DNA of 64,000 nucleotides from contig JAEZCN010000191.1 in NCBI GenBank assembly GCA_023433515.1, forward strand, positions 3,692 through 67,691, read 5' to 3'. The stretch's first letter is position 1; each line of letters opens with the position of its first letter. The translations under genes were made by a program, and so were the position numbers. The notes beneath the pieces were generated by a model. It had not been told where the DNA came from. It saw only the letters and a program-made list of their open reading frames with translations, and did no database searches. Origin of the DNA: Pseudomonadota bacterium (lineage in GTDB: Bacteria > Pseudomonadota > Gammaproteobacteria > Steroidobacterales > Steroidobacteraceae). Shown piece by piece: positions 41,107-49,525 of the stretch.

Positions 41107-42528
41107 ATGACATCGACTACCCAACTGGAAATGATCGACGGCGTCCGGGTCGTCGTTCCCGACTCACTCGACCTGATCACCTGCTACGTTCTGAAGGAGC
41201 AGCAGGACTGGTTCGAAGACGAAATCAAGTTTCTAAGGCGGCTGCTGCAACCGGGCCAGCGGATCATCGACATTGGCGCCAACCTCGGCGTGTACACACT
41301 CTCGATGGCGCGAACCGTCGGGCCGACGGGGCGTGTCTGGGCTTTCGAGCCGGCCTCGTCCACGGCCGGGCTGTTGGCCCAAGGCATTGCGGCCAACGGG
41401 TTCGGTCACGTGGTGCTCGAGCAGTGCGCGTTGTCTTCCGAGAGCGGCACCCTGCGCCTCACGCTGAACGACCAGTCGGAACTCAATTCGCTGGTGCGCG
41501 ACGGGGAACCATCGGGCGCGAGCGAAGAGGTGCAGGTATCGACTCTCGACGAGTGCCGCGAGCGCCATGGCTGGCGGGACATCGCCTTCATCAAGATCGA
41601 CGCCGAAGGGGAAGAGCGCAACATCCTGAACGGCGGCAAGCGGTTCCTGGCCGAGGAATCGCCACTGATCCAGTACGAAGTCAAAGCCGGAACGCAGGTG
41701 CACATGGAGCTCGTCGATCACTTCGCCGCGCTCGGCTATCCCTCGTATCGGCTGGTTCCCGGGCTTGGCATCCTGGCGCCGTTCGACCGCGCGGCCAGAC
41801 CCGATACCTATCTACTCAATCTCTTCGCATGCAAGCAGGATCGAGCCGACGCGCTCGCCAAACAGGGCTTCCTGACGCAAGGCACCGCAGCGGCGACGCA
41901 GGCGAGGGGCGGGGGCTTGTCCGCGATGTGGAGCCGGATCACGTCGCGCGTGGCATACGACTGGCATACGACGCTGATGCGCCTGCCTTACGGCAAGCAA
42001 CTCGCCGGCCTCTGGAAATCGACCATGAAGGATTCCGACGACAGCTCCGAGGTCGCGGAAGCGCTGCATGACTACGCGATGAGCCGCGATGCGGATTTGC
42101 CCGCAAGCCAGCGCTTTGCTGCTCTGAGCAAGAGCGTCGGCGCGTTCAGATCGCTGGCCGGGCGTGGGTCGAGAGGATTGCGCCTGGCGAGCCTCGCGCG
42201 CGCGGCAGCGGACCTGGGCGAGCGCTCGCTTGCGATCGAGGCGCTGCAGCGGCTCGGCACGGAAGTGAACGAGAAGAAGCAGGTGGATCTCGCTGAGCCA
42301 TTTCTCGTACCTTCGGCACGCTTCGACACCATCGTGCCGGGCGATTCGATCGGCGACTGGGTCATGGCGGCGACGATGGAAGAGCTCGAGCGGCTCGGCG
42401 CGTTCTCTTCTTTTTATACGCGCCAGACGACCCTGCCGCGATTGGACGCGCTTCGCGCCATGGGCTTCGCGAGCCCCGAGATGCAGCGCCGCGCGGCGCT
42501 GATCCGGCAACGCTTCGCCCTTGGCTGA
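41107..42528 (+). CDS. FkbM-family methyltransferase with C-terminal extension
   Basis: 473 residues. The SAM-binding motif I is IIDIGANLGVYTLSMA (about residue 58), then WAFEPASSTAGLL, FIKIDAEGEERNIL and a final strand LIQYEVKAG, all FkbM family signatures covering about residues 30-270. FkbM enzymes O-methylate sugars or polyketides, often in polysaccharide clusters. The last 200 residues are an Ala/Leu-rich helical extension of unknown function, not part of the usual 230-280-residue enzyme. A 10-bp tandem repeat starts within its stop codon. The neighbouring gene is a phoD remnant, so this locus may have been inserted. Confidence 0.8.
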   Translation: MTSTTQLEMIDGVRVVVPDSLDLITCYVLKEQQDWFEDEIKFLRRLLQPGQRIIDIGANLGVYTLSMARTVGPTGRVWAFEPASSTAGLLAQGIAANGFGHVVLEQCALSSESGTLRLTLNDQSELNSLVRDGEPSGASEEVQVSTLDECRERHGWRDIAFIKIDAEGEERNILNGGKRFLAEESPLIQYEVKAGTQVHMELVDHFAALGYPSYRLVPGLGILAPFDRAARPDTYLLNLFACKQDRADALAKQGFLTQGTAAATQARGGGLSAMWSRITSRVAYDWHTTLMRLPYGKQLAGLWKSTMKDSDDSSEVAEALHDYAMSRDADLPASQRFAALSKSVGAFRSLAGRGSRGLRLASLARAAADLGERSLAIEALQRLGTEVNEKKQVDLAEPFLVPSARFDTIVPGDSIGDWVMAATMEELERLGAFSSFYTRQTTLPRLDALRAMGFASPEMQRRAALIRQRFALG

Positions 42529-42572
42529 CGCGGGCTGACGTGGGCTGACGTGGGCTGACGTGGGCTGACGGG
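42521..42572 (+). repeat. Tandem 10-bp repeat (TGGGCTGACG-like, five units)
   Basis: Units at 42521, 42531, 42541, 42551 and 42561 (first TTGGCTGACG, second CGGGCTGACG, then three identical TGGGCTGACG). Every unit contains TGA; the first holds the stop codon of the FkbM gene. The array probably arose by slippage around the stop. No regulatory role is evident. Confidence 0.9.
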
Positions 42573-42687
42573 TTCGAGGAATCGAACTAACTAAAGGATC
42601 GGGCAGGGGCCGGCACAGCCGCTGTCCCGTTCCCGGGATACGCCTCGCCGGCTTGAGCGCCTGCTCGCGCCAGCGCATAGTCGGCTC

Positions 42688-43620
42688 ATGGCCCGGTTCA
42701 TCAGGCACGTGGCGACGACCGTGTTGGTAGCGGGCGCGTTATTGGTGGCCATACCGGCGCATGCCTGCGAGCCCCTCGAGTCCGACACTCCCAGTGTCGC
42801 GGGTGAAACGCGAAAAGACAGCGCCGGCCGCGCCGTTGCCCGCATCAACATCAACGGCCAGGGCCCGTTCCGCTTCATCATCGACACCGGCGCGAATCGC
42901 TCGGTGCTCTCCAGGTCGCTCGCCACGCGCCTTGGCCTGACGCCTTCGGGCGAAGACGTGGTGCATTCGATCGTCGGCCCCGAGTCCGCAACACTCGTGC
43001 ACGTCGATTCGCTCTCGTTCGGTTCGCTTCGCCTGTCGCAAGGCGACACGCCCGTGCTCGACGGTCCGATGCTCGACGGCGAACACGGTTTGCTCGGTGT
43101 AGACGGCATGGCCGGGCGCCTGCTGCACCTCGACTTCGACAAGCGTTGTGTAGCTATCTACGAGAGCGCCGCTCAATTGACGATGAAAGGCTGGCTGAGT
43201 GTGCCGGCGCAACTGCGATTCGGTTCGCTGTTGCTGGTGGAGGGAGGGATCGTCGGCGTGCGCGTCAACGTGTTGATCGACACGGGCTCGGACATCTCGA
43301 TCGGCAACGAGCGTTTCCGCGAGGCCCTGCGCGACGTCGCGGCACGATCGATCGAATACCGCGACGGGCACGCCTTCACATTCGGCCGACCCCTGCTGCT
43401 CGAGGAGAGTGTCTGGACGCCGTCCCTGCGCCTCGGCCGCACGGTCGTCGACGGTGTGCACGCATACATCGGCAACTTCCATATCTTCGATGTCTGGGGC
43501 CTGCAGGACGAGCCGACCGTGCTCATCGGCATGGACGTGCTCGCCCAATCGCGCGAGATGGCGATCGACTACCAGCGCGGCGTCGTGCACTTCCGCAAGC
43601 GCCCGCGCGGCTACCAGTGA
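42688..43620 (+). CDS. Exported retropepsin-like aspartyl protease
   Basis: 310 residues with a signal peptide (HVATTVLVAGALLVAIPAHA). Two aspartyl-protease motifs are seen: FIIDTGANRSVLS at about residue 64 and VLIDTGSDISIGN at about 194. Two hydrophobic-hydrophobic-Gly segments follow (HGLLGVDG and TVLIGMDV). Having both DTG motifs in one chain makes a pseudo-dimeric enzyme like eukaryotic pepsin-type or plant-type retropepsins. It is expected in the periplasm or secreted. Single-gene unit; substrate unknown. Confidence 0.8.
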   Translation: MARFIRHVATTVLVAGALLVAIPAHACEPLESDTPSVAGETRKDSAGRAVARININGQGPFRFIIDTGANRSVLSRSLATRLGLTPSGEDVVHSIVGPESATLVHVDSLSFGSLRLSQGDTPVLDGPMLDGEHGLLGVDGMAGRLLHLDFDKRCVAIYESAAQLTMKGWLSVPAQLRFGSLLLVEGGIVGVRVNVLIDTGSDISIGNERFREALRDVAARSIEYRDGHAFTFGRPLLLEESVWTPSLRLGRTVVDGVHAYIGNFHIFDVWGLQDEPTVLIGMDVLAQSREMAIDYQRGVVHFRKRPRGYQ

Positions 43621-43698
43621 GGCCCGCATCACCCTTGTGACGCGGCCGGTTGACCTCTTCGCGTGGTTAGGGCAAATGAGTATTCGACACCTGCCTTG

Positions 43699-44613
43699 AT
43701 GAGATGGTGGAGGGGCCTCTTGTCGATCTCGTTCAATGAATTCTTGCCGCGCGTCCTGGCCGGCCTGCTGCTGGCGCTGTCTCTATCTACCGCGGCGGCG
43801 GAGAAGAAGGTGAAGTACGTGCCGCCCCCGGGCTTCGACGGCAGAACCTGGGGCGAGCTGCGCAGTACCTTCAACCGCCTTCCCGCCGAACCCATCGGCG
43901 TGGGCGCGGGATTCATCGTGCCGGTGCAGAAGCAAGCCGCATTCACCTGCGTTCCGGGGCGCCCGGGCGGCGGCCCGATGAGCGGCGCCGTCGACGGTTG
44001 CGACTTCCACGCCACGTTGCAGCGGATCTACCGGGATTACGAGGGCGGTGGATTCTACGTCCTCTCCGAGTACCTCATCCCCGGCCAGGGATTTCGCTGG
44101 GGCGACAAGCAGACCGGCGTGGTACTGCATCCGATCGTGTGGCAGTTCTGCGCGAACTGGAAAGGCTCGGTGAAAAAGAAGGAGCCCCCGCCGGACTTCG
44201 CCGACATCAACAAGTTCTGCGGCATGCGACTCGAGTTCCAGAGCGAGTCGCGCGAGGAGCTCGTCAAACTACCAGCGGATCACGTGACGGTTTACGACCG
44301 CGCGCTCGACCAGCTCGTGGCCAAGTACGGCAGGCCGCGGGGCTACCTGCGCCGCGGGCAGGTGATCATCGAGACCGAAGAGGGCACGTCGACGCAGGCC
44401 TCGGAGCGCAAGTTCAGCATCTACCGCTGGTGCCCCGCCACGGGCAACGGCCTGCACACCGACTGCGCAGCAAGTGTCGTGTTGACCATAAACCCGGCCA
44501 CGGGTCGCGGAATGGTGCTGTATTCCACGCCGATGGTCTGGGAATACGCCTATGCGCGCGACACCAACAAGCGGGGCGACCCGCTGTACCGCATCCTGCA
44601 CGCGCGGCGCTGA
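43699..44613 (+). CDS. Exported protein of unknown function
   Basis: 304 residues from the ATG at 43699; a GTG at 43663 would add 12. A signal peptide or anchor is visible (FLPRVLAGLLLALSLSTAAAEK). The mature part has several Cys (FTCVPGRPGG, VDGCDFHATL, WQFCANWKG, KFCGMRLEF, YRWCPATG, HTDCAAS), enough for three disulphides, which fits a periplasmic protein. Aromatic-rich sequences such as FRWGDKQTGVVLHPIVWQF may form a beta domain. I do not recognise it. Contains one CTATCTAC octamer (43783-43790) in the signal-peptide region. Confidence 0.6.
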   Translation: MRWWRGLLSISFNEFLPRVLAGLLLALSLSTAAAEKKVKYVPPPGFDGRTWGELRSTFNRLPAEPIGVGAGFIVPVQKQAAFTCVPGRPGGGPMSGAVDGCDFHATLQRIYRDYEGGGFYVLSEYLIPGQGFRWGDKQTGVVLHPIVWQFCANWKGSVKKKEPPPDFADINKFCGMRLEFQSESREELVKLPADHVTVYDRALDQLVAKYGRPRGYLRRGQVIIETEEGTSTQASERKFSIYRWCPATGNGLHTDCAASVVLTINPATGRGMVLYSTPMVWEYAYARDTNKRGDPLYRILHARR

Positions 44614-44690
44614 CCTGGAGTAGTTCGGCTGTCACGATCGGGCGGCGGGGGGCAAGGGCTAATAGCTGGCAGATCCCGCAGGGACTCTTG

Positions 44691-45677
44691 CTAACAGGGT
44701 TCCAGCTCTTTGGCTGCCTGCTTTCCGGCCCGATGGTACCCCTTGTACCCGATCTCCCGCGCAAGCTCGCTGCGGAAATCCTGGTTCGCCGCAACGCGCG
44801 CCAGCGCCGTGCGGAAATCGTACACCGGCTTCCAGCCTAACTTCTCGCGCGCGCGGTCGTTGACGTACACGCGGTCGAGGATAGGCAGCATCTTCCAGCC
44901 GCGCGCGGCGTAGGCGCTGGCGAACTCCGGCACGTGGCGCGCGAGCACCGCCGGCGCGTCGCGGCCCAGCTCCGCCAGGTCCTCGCGCGTGAACGGCGAA
45001 GTGGCGGAGATGATGAACTTGTCGAACCCCAGCTCCGGCGCGCGCGCGATGGCGAGCAGGTGCGAGCTCACCACGTCTTCCACGTCCACCCGGCGGTAGA
45101 GCAGCTCGTTGAGCTTGAGGTTGGCGTCCTCGTACTCCGAGGCGCGCTCTGGCACGTCGTCGTTCTCCGGAAAGAACCGCGAGGTGCGCAACACCAGGCA
45201 GGGTAGTTTGTGATTGCGGTGGAAGAGCTTGCACAGATCTTCCGCCGCGGTCTTGGTCACGCCATAGATGTTCTTCGGCTGCGGCACCACTTCTTCCGTG
45301 ATCCACGCGGCCGGCGCTCCGGGCGGCGGCGTGAGCGCATCGCCGAACGTGCTCGTGGTGCTGGTGAAGATGAACGAGCGCACCTCGTTGGCGACCGCGG
45401 CCTCGAGAAGATTCAGCGTGCCGGTGATGTTCGTGTCGACGAAGGCCTGGCGCGGATGCGTGGCTACGTGCGGCTTGTGCAGCGTGGCCGCGTGAAACAC
45501 CACATCCACGCCGCGCATGCACCTGTCCACGAACGCGCGATCGGAGATGGAGCCCGTCACGTGCGTGAAGGGCGAGGGCAATACGTCCACACCCAGCGCC
45601 TCGTGCCCGTGCGCCGGCAGTGTACGCATGAGCGCTTCGCCGAGGTGGCCGGCGCTTCCCGTAACCAGAATCTTCAT
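44691..45677 (-). CDS. NAD-dependent epimerase/dehydratase (extended SDR)
   Basis: 328 residues. The dinucleotide loop is MKILVTGSAGHLGEALM, with catalytic YGVTKTAAE (Y-x3-K) and the active-site region FTSTTSTFGDAL. Strand 4 is VDVVFHAATLHKPHV. These are marks of extended SDRs acting on nucleotide sugars or other hydroxyl substrates. It lies 30 bases downstream of the dienelactone hydrolase on the same strand, so the two may form an operon. Substrate cannot be inferred. Confidence 0.9.
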   Translation of the reverse strand: MKILVTGSAGHLGEALMRTLPAHGHEALGVDVLPSPFTHVTGSISDRAFVDRCMRGVDVVFHAATLHKPHVATHPRQAFVDTNITGTLNLLEAAVANEVRSFIFTSTTSTFGDALTPPPGAPAAWITEEVVPQPKNIYGVTKTAAEDLCKLFHRNHKLPCLVLRTSRFFPENDDVPERASEYEDANLKLNELLYRRVDVEDVVSSHLLAIARAPELGFDKFIISATSPFTREDLAELGRDAPAVLARHVPEFASAYAARGWKMLPILDRVYVNDRAREKLGWKPVYDFRTALARVAANQDFRSELAREIGYKGYHRAGKQAAKELEPC

Positions 45678-45707
45678 GGGCCCGCCGACTGACTGGATGA
45701 GTCGGGC

Positions 45708-46541
45708 CTACGCCAGCGCCTTCTTGAACCGCGCGAGCTTCCGCTCCCACCCTCGCTCGGCCGCCGCCGCATTGTGATTCTGCGAATCCGGCGGCATCCA
45801 GCCGTGATTCGCGCCCTCGTACACCTCGATCTCCGCCGTGACCTTTGCGTCGTCGAACGCCTTGCGCAGGATGTCCTTCGACGTCGGGTCCTTCTGATCG
45901 TCGTTGTCCGCGATCGCGACCAGCATGCTGGCCTTCATCTTCGGAATCAGCAGGTGCGGACTGTCGTCGTTCGTCGTGGTCAATCCACCGCCGTGGAACG
46001 AGCAGCCGGCGCCGATGCGCTCCGGCAGCGATGCCGCGGTGCGGAACACGATGGGCCCGCCCATGCAGTAGCCGGTCGTGCCGATCTTGCGTTTCGTGTC
46101 GACGGCCTTCTGCTCATCGAGCCAGGCCACGAAGGCCTTCGCATCGGAGAAATGCGTGGTGGGACTCAACGTGCGCGCATAGCTGAACGCGTCCTCGCGG
46201 CTCGCGGGCTGTCCTTTGACGGAGCGGTAGAAAGGATTGACCGTGAGTACGGCGTAGCCCGCTTCCGCGAGCCGCTTGCCCATCGCGCGGAACGCGGGGC
46301 GAAGTCCGAAGATGTCAGGCCATACCAGCACGGCGGCAGTCGCCTGGGCCGGATGCACGAAGTGCGCATCGCAGACGCCATCGGGCGTTTTGATCTCGAC
46401 TTCGGATTCCGTGACGTCGGCGGCCGAAGCGATCCTGGGGAGCATCGCCGCCAGCGACGCACCGAGACCCAGCGTGCCGAACTGGCGGCGCGAGAGCTCG
46501 TTGCCGCGCAGGATGTCGTCGTTCGAATCGCGCTCGCACAT
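45708..46541 (-). CDS. Tat-exported dienelactone-hydrolase-family protein
   Basis: 277 residues. The Tat signal is LSRRQFGTLGLGASLAAML. The DLH fold carries the nucleophile in TTGYCMGGPIV (Cys, as in true dienelactone hydrolases), an Asp in LVAIADNDDQKDP and a His in YEGANHGWMP. DLH enzymes hydrolyse dienelactone and related esters. Secreted members are usually of unknown substrate. Upstream of the epimerase on the same strand. Confidence 0.9.
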   Translation of the reverse strand: MCERDSNDDILRGNELSRRQFGTLGLGASLAAMLPRIASAADVTESEVEIKTPDGVCDAHFVHPAQATAAVLVWPDIFGLRPAFRAMGKRLAEAGYAVLTVNPFYRSVKGQPASREDAFSYARTLSPTTHFSDAKAFVAWLDEQKAVDTKRKIGTTGYCMGGPIVFRTAASLPERIGAGCSFHGGGLTTTNDDSPHLLIPKMKASMLVAIADNDDQKDPTSKDILRKAFDDAKVTAEIEVYEGANHGWMPPDSQNHNAAAAERGWERKLARFKKALA

Positions 46542-46690
46542 GACAGGCCCCCATGAGAATGGTTGGTGGGCTGCGATTCTAGCGGGCCCTCACAATGATA
46601 CGGAAATCGAACTTGCACGCCGTCGAATCGGAATGCCGATCGCCGCAATCGGCCCCCTAGAATGTTTGCGTTACACACGCAGGGGGCCAC

Positions 46691-48388
46691 ATGAGCGATT
46701 CGAAGAAGCGCGCGGGACTCACTCGCCGCGAGGCGCTGATTCTTTCTTCCACCGCGGGCGCGGGACTTGCGGCGACGAACTTCGCCGCTGCGTCTGACAG
46801 CACCAAGACGGCGGCTCATCAAGGCCCTGGAAATCTGACCACGCCACGTTCGGCCATCGCGAAAACACAGTACGGCAAAGTGCGCGGCTACCTGGACGGC
46901 GGTGTCTTCACGTTCAAAGGCATCCCGTACGGCCAGACCACCGCCGGTGAGAATCGCTGGCTCCCCGCGAAACCGCCGACCCCCTGGTCGGACGAATATC
47001 CCGCGTTGATCTACGGCGCGAACTGCCCGCAGAACACACATCCGTGGACGAGCATCGAACAGACGTTCATCCAGGACTGGGACGACGGCTGGATGAGCGA
47101 GGACATGCTCAAGCTCAACATCTGGACGCCGAGCCTGAGCGGCAAGCGCCCCGTGATGGTCTATTTCCACGGCGGCGGCTTCAGCTTCGGCTCCTCGTAC
47201 GAACTGCCTTCGCACGAAGGCGCGCAGATGGCGCGGCATCACGATGTGGTGCAGGTTTCCGTCAATCATCGCCTGAACATTCTCGGGTTCTTCGATGCGG
47301 CGGAGGTCGGTGGGTCCGCCTACGAAGATTCCGCCAACGTCGGCATGACGGATCTCGTCGCGGCCTTGCGCTGGGTCCACGAGAACATCGCCAACTTCGG
47401 CGGCGATCCGGATCGCGTGATGATCTACGGCCAATCCGGCGGTGGTTCGAAGGTGACGACGCTGATGGGCATGCCGTCCGCGTCGGGCCTGTTCCATCGC
47501 GCGGCCGCGATGTCGGGTGGCGGCGGAAACATCCCGAGCCGGGAACAGCAGCGCGAGCTCGCGCGGCAGACGATGAAAGAGTTAGGCCTCGCGCCGAACG
47601 ACATCGCCGCGCTGCGGAAGGTGGAGTGGTCGAAGCTTTTCGCGGCGGGCAACGCGGCGGCGGCCAAGATCAATCCAGTCGGTCCCCCGATGGGTGGGCC
47701 GGGTGCACCGGGCACGCCGCGTGTCGGCTGGTCGCCCTGCGTCGATGGAAAGATCGTCAACATGCGCTCGTTCTTCAATGCCGCGCCCGAGATCTCGAAA
47801 CACGTGCCGATGCTGATCGGCTCGGTGACCGAGGAAGGCAACATCATGTCGCGGCGGCCGACCGAGGACGAGTGGCGCGACAATCTCACGAAGACGTATG
47901 GAGCGGAGAAGGCCGTCGCCATCATCGCCGCGCTCAAGAAGGCCTATCCACAGAAGAAGATTCGGACGCTGTCGTACATCTGCAGCGGACATCCGGGGCT
48001 CAACGGGCTCGCCATTCGCAACAGGGTCGTGCAGATGGCGGGCTTCAAGCACGCGCTCAGCGCGGCGCCGGCGTACACGTACTATTTCACCTGGCAGACA
48101 CCGATACTCGATGGCGAGCCAGGCGCGTGGCACACCGCGGAGCTCGCGTTCTGCTTCGACAACACGAAGCGCTGCGAGCAGGGCACCGGCAACACGCCCG
48201 AAGCCCAGGCACTCGCGAAGAAGATGGCGTCCTCGTGGGCGAAGTTCGCCGCGACGGGGAATCCCAGCATCCCCGGACTCGCCTGGCAACCCACCGATCC
48301 GGGCTCGAACCGGACGATGGTCTGGGACAACGAGAGCCGGATGGTGGACGACCCGGATGGTGAGGCGCGCAAGATCATTCTGTCCTAG
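46691..48388 (+). CDS. Tat-exported carboxylesterase (type B, COesterase family)
   Basis: 565 residues. The twin-arginine signal (GLTRREALILSSTAGAGL) is followed by an esterase domain. Hallmarks are FKGIPYGQTTAGENRW, the oxyanion segment YFHGGGFSFGS, DLVAALRWVHENIANFGGDP and the nucleophile elbow IYGQSGGGSKV. The catalytic His region is GAWHTAELAFCF. These are the para-nitrobenzyl-esterase/carboxylesterase-type B features. It probably hydrolyses ester side chains outside the cytoplasm. It is followed after 33 bases by another esterase-like gene on the same strand. Confidence 0.92.
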   Translation: MSDSKKRAGLTRREALILSSTAGAGLAATNFAAASDSTKTAAHQGPGNLTTPRSAIAKTQYGKVRGYLDGGVFTFKGIPYGQTTAGENRWLPAKPPTPWSDEYPALIYGANCPQNTHPWTSIEQTFIQDWDDGWMSEDMLKLNIWTPSLSGKRPVMVYFHGGGFSFGSSYELPSHEGAQMARHHDVVQVSVNHRLNILGFFDAAEVGGSAYEDSANVGMTDLVAALRWVHENIANFGGDPDRVMIYGQSGGGSKVTTLMGMPSASGLFHRAAAMSGGGGNIPSREQQRELARQTMKELGLAPNDIAALRKVEWSKLFAAGNAAAAKINPVGPPMGGPGAPGTPRVGWSPCVDGKIVNMRSFFNAAPEISKHVPMLIGSVTEEGNIMSRRPTEDEWRDNLTKTYGAEKAVAIIAALKKAYPQKKIRTLSYICSGHPGLNGLAIRNRVVQMAGFKHALSAAPAYTYYFTWQTPILDGEPGAWHTAELAFCFDNTKRCEQGTGNTPEAQALAKKMASSWAKFAATGNPSIPGLAWQPTDPGSNRTMVWDNESRMVDDPDGEARKIILS

Positions 48389-48421
48389 TCGTGGCGCCGG
48401 GCCACAGCAAATGAGGTCGTG

Positions 48422-49387
48422 ATGACCGGATCGTTCCGTGCGGCGTTAACCTGCGTATTACTCGTCGCATGTCCGATCATGGGTGGCGCGGCGCTGGCGC
48501 AATCGTCCGCGCCAGCGCCGGACACCATCTTTCCACCGAAGATGCAGAGCTTTCCGCTCTACGGCGACGCCGCGATCCCCAACGCGAAGCCGGTCTCGGA
48601 CGAAGAAGCCTCGGCGAACGGAAGCTGGATACAGAAAGTCTCGCGGCCCTTCATCCAGGTCTATCTACCTGCCCGCGCAAAGGCCACCGGAGCGAGCGTC
48701 GTGATCATCCCGGGCGGCGGGTACGCGGGTCTCACCTTCGAATACGAAGGCACCGAGCAGGCGCGCTTCTTCGTCGATCACGGCATCGCGGCGTTCGTGG
48801 TGAAGTACCGCATCCCCAGCGATCGGACCATGGTCGACAAGTCCATCGGCCCGCTGCAGGACGCGCAGCAGGCGATGCGCTTCGTGCGCGAGCGCGCCGC
48901 CCAGTGGAAACTGGACCCGGAACGGGTCGGCGTGATCGGTTTCTCGGCCGGTGGTCACCTCGCGTCGACGCTCGCAACCCGCTTCGGCGAGCCACGCATC
49001 GAGAACCCGGATCGCGTCGAACTGCGGCCCGACTTTCTCGTCCTCGTGTATCCCGTCATCAGCATGGACGCGAAGATCACGCACATGGACTCGCGCAAGG
49101 CGCTGCTCGGCGCGAACCCGTCGGACGACCAGGTCCGTTATTTCTCGAGCGAACTACACGTGACGAAGGATTCGCCGCCGGCACTGCTCCTGCACGCCGC
49201 GGACGATCGCCTGGTCGACGTGGAGAACAGCGTCGTGTTCTTCGATGCGATGCGGCGCGCGGGTGTGCCGGTCGAAGCGCGCCTGTTCCAGCAGGGTCAG
49301 CATGGATTCATCCTCATGCCGCGCGACCGCTGGCAGGGCGCGATCATGGAGTGGCTCACGGTGAACGGCTGGCTGAGTTCGAGATGA
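48422..49387 (+). CDS. Exported alpha/beta-hydrolase, xylan/pectin-esterase-like
   Basis: 321 residues from the ATG at 48422 (a GTG at 48419 is also possible). Signal peptide to about GAALAQS. The fold shows VVIIPGGGYAGLTFEYEG (oxyanion), IGFSAGGHLAST (nucleophile Ser), LLLHAADDRLVD (acid Asp) and GQHGFILMP (His). Closest type: acetyl-xylan/feruloyl-esterase-like (BD-FAE) hydrolases. It follows the COesterase gene. Together with the GH43 and GPH genes, it suggests plant-polysaccharide side-chain removal; that link is inference. Confidence 0.88.
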   Translation: MTGSFRAALTCVLLVACPIMGGAALAQSSAPAPDTIFPPKMQSFPLYGDAAIPNAKPVSDEEASANGSWIQKVSRPFIQVYLPARAKATGASVVIIPGGGYAGLTFEYEGTEQARFFVDHGIAAFVVKYRIPSDRTMVDKSIGPLQDAQQAMRFVRERAAQWKLDPERVGVIGFSAGGHLASTLATRFGEPRIENPDRVELRPDFLVLVYPVISMDAKITHMDSRKALLGANPSDDQVRYFSSELHVTKDSPPALLLHAADDRLVDVENSVVFFDAMRRAGVPVEARLFQQGQHGFILMPRDRWQGAIMEWLTVNGWLSSR

Positions 49388-49525
49388 TTCGCGAGTGAAG
49401 GCGCAGTAACAAAGGTGTTCCCGGCCCAGGGCCTGGCGCAATCCGTCGTACGTCAGCATCCACCCGCAACGACTGCGGGCCATTCCTACTTTCCGAATGG
49501 TGTCCTGGAATCGCATCTTCCAGAC

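Noticed and set aside
40623..42071. Apparent fusion of PhoD N-terminus to a long Arg-rich extension
   Set aside because: After about 41010 the true coding frame is the FkbM methyltransferase in another frame; the extension is its shadow.
42521..42572. CRISPR array
   Set aside because: Units are 10 bases, contiguous and without spacers, so this is a simple tandem repeat.
3078..45204. Recurrent GGTAGTT / AACTACC heptamer
   Set aside because: I count about eleven copies by eye, only two to three times the rough base-composition expectation, too weak to report as a signal without a model.
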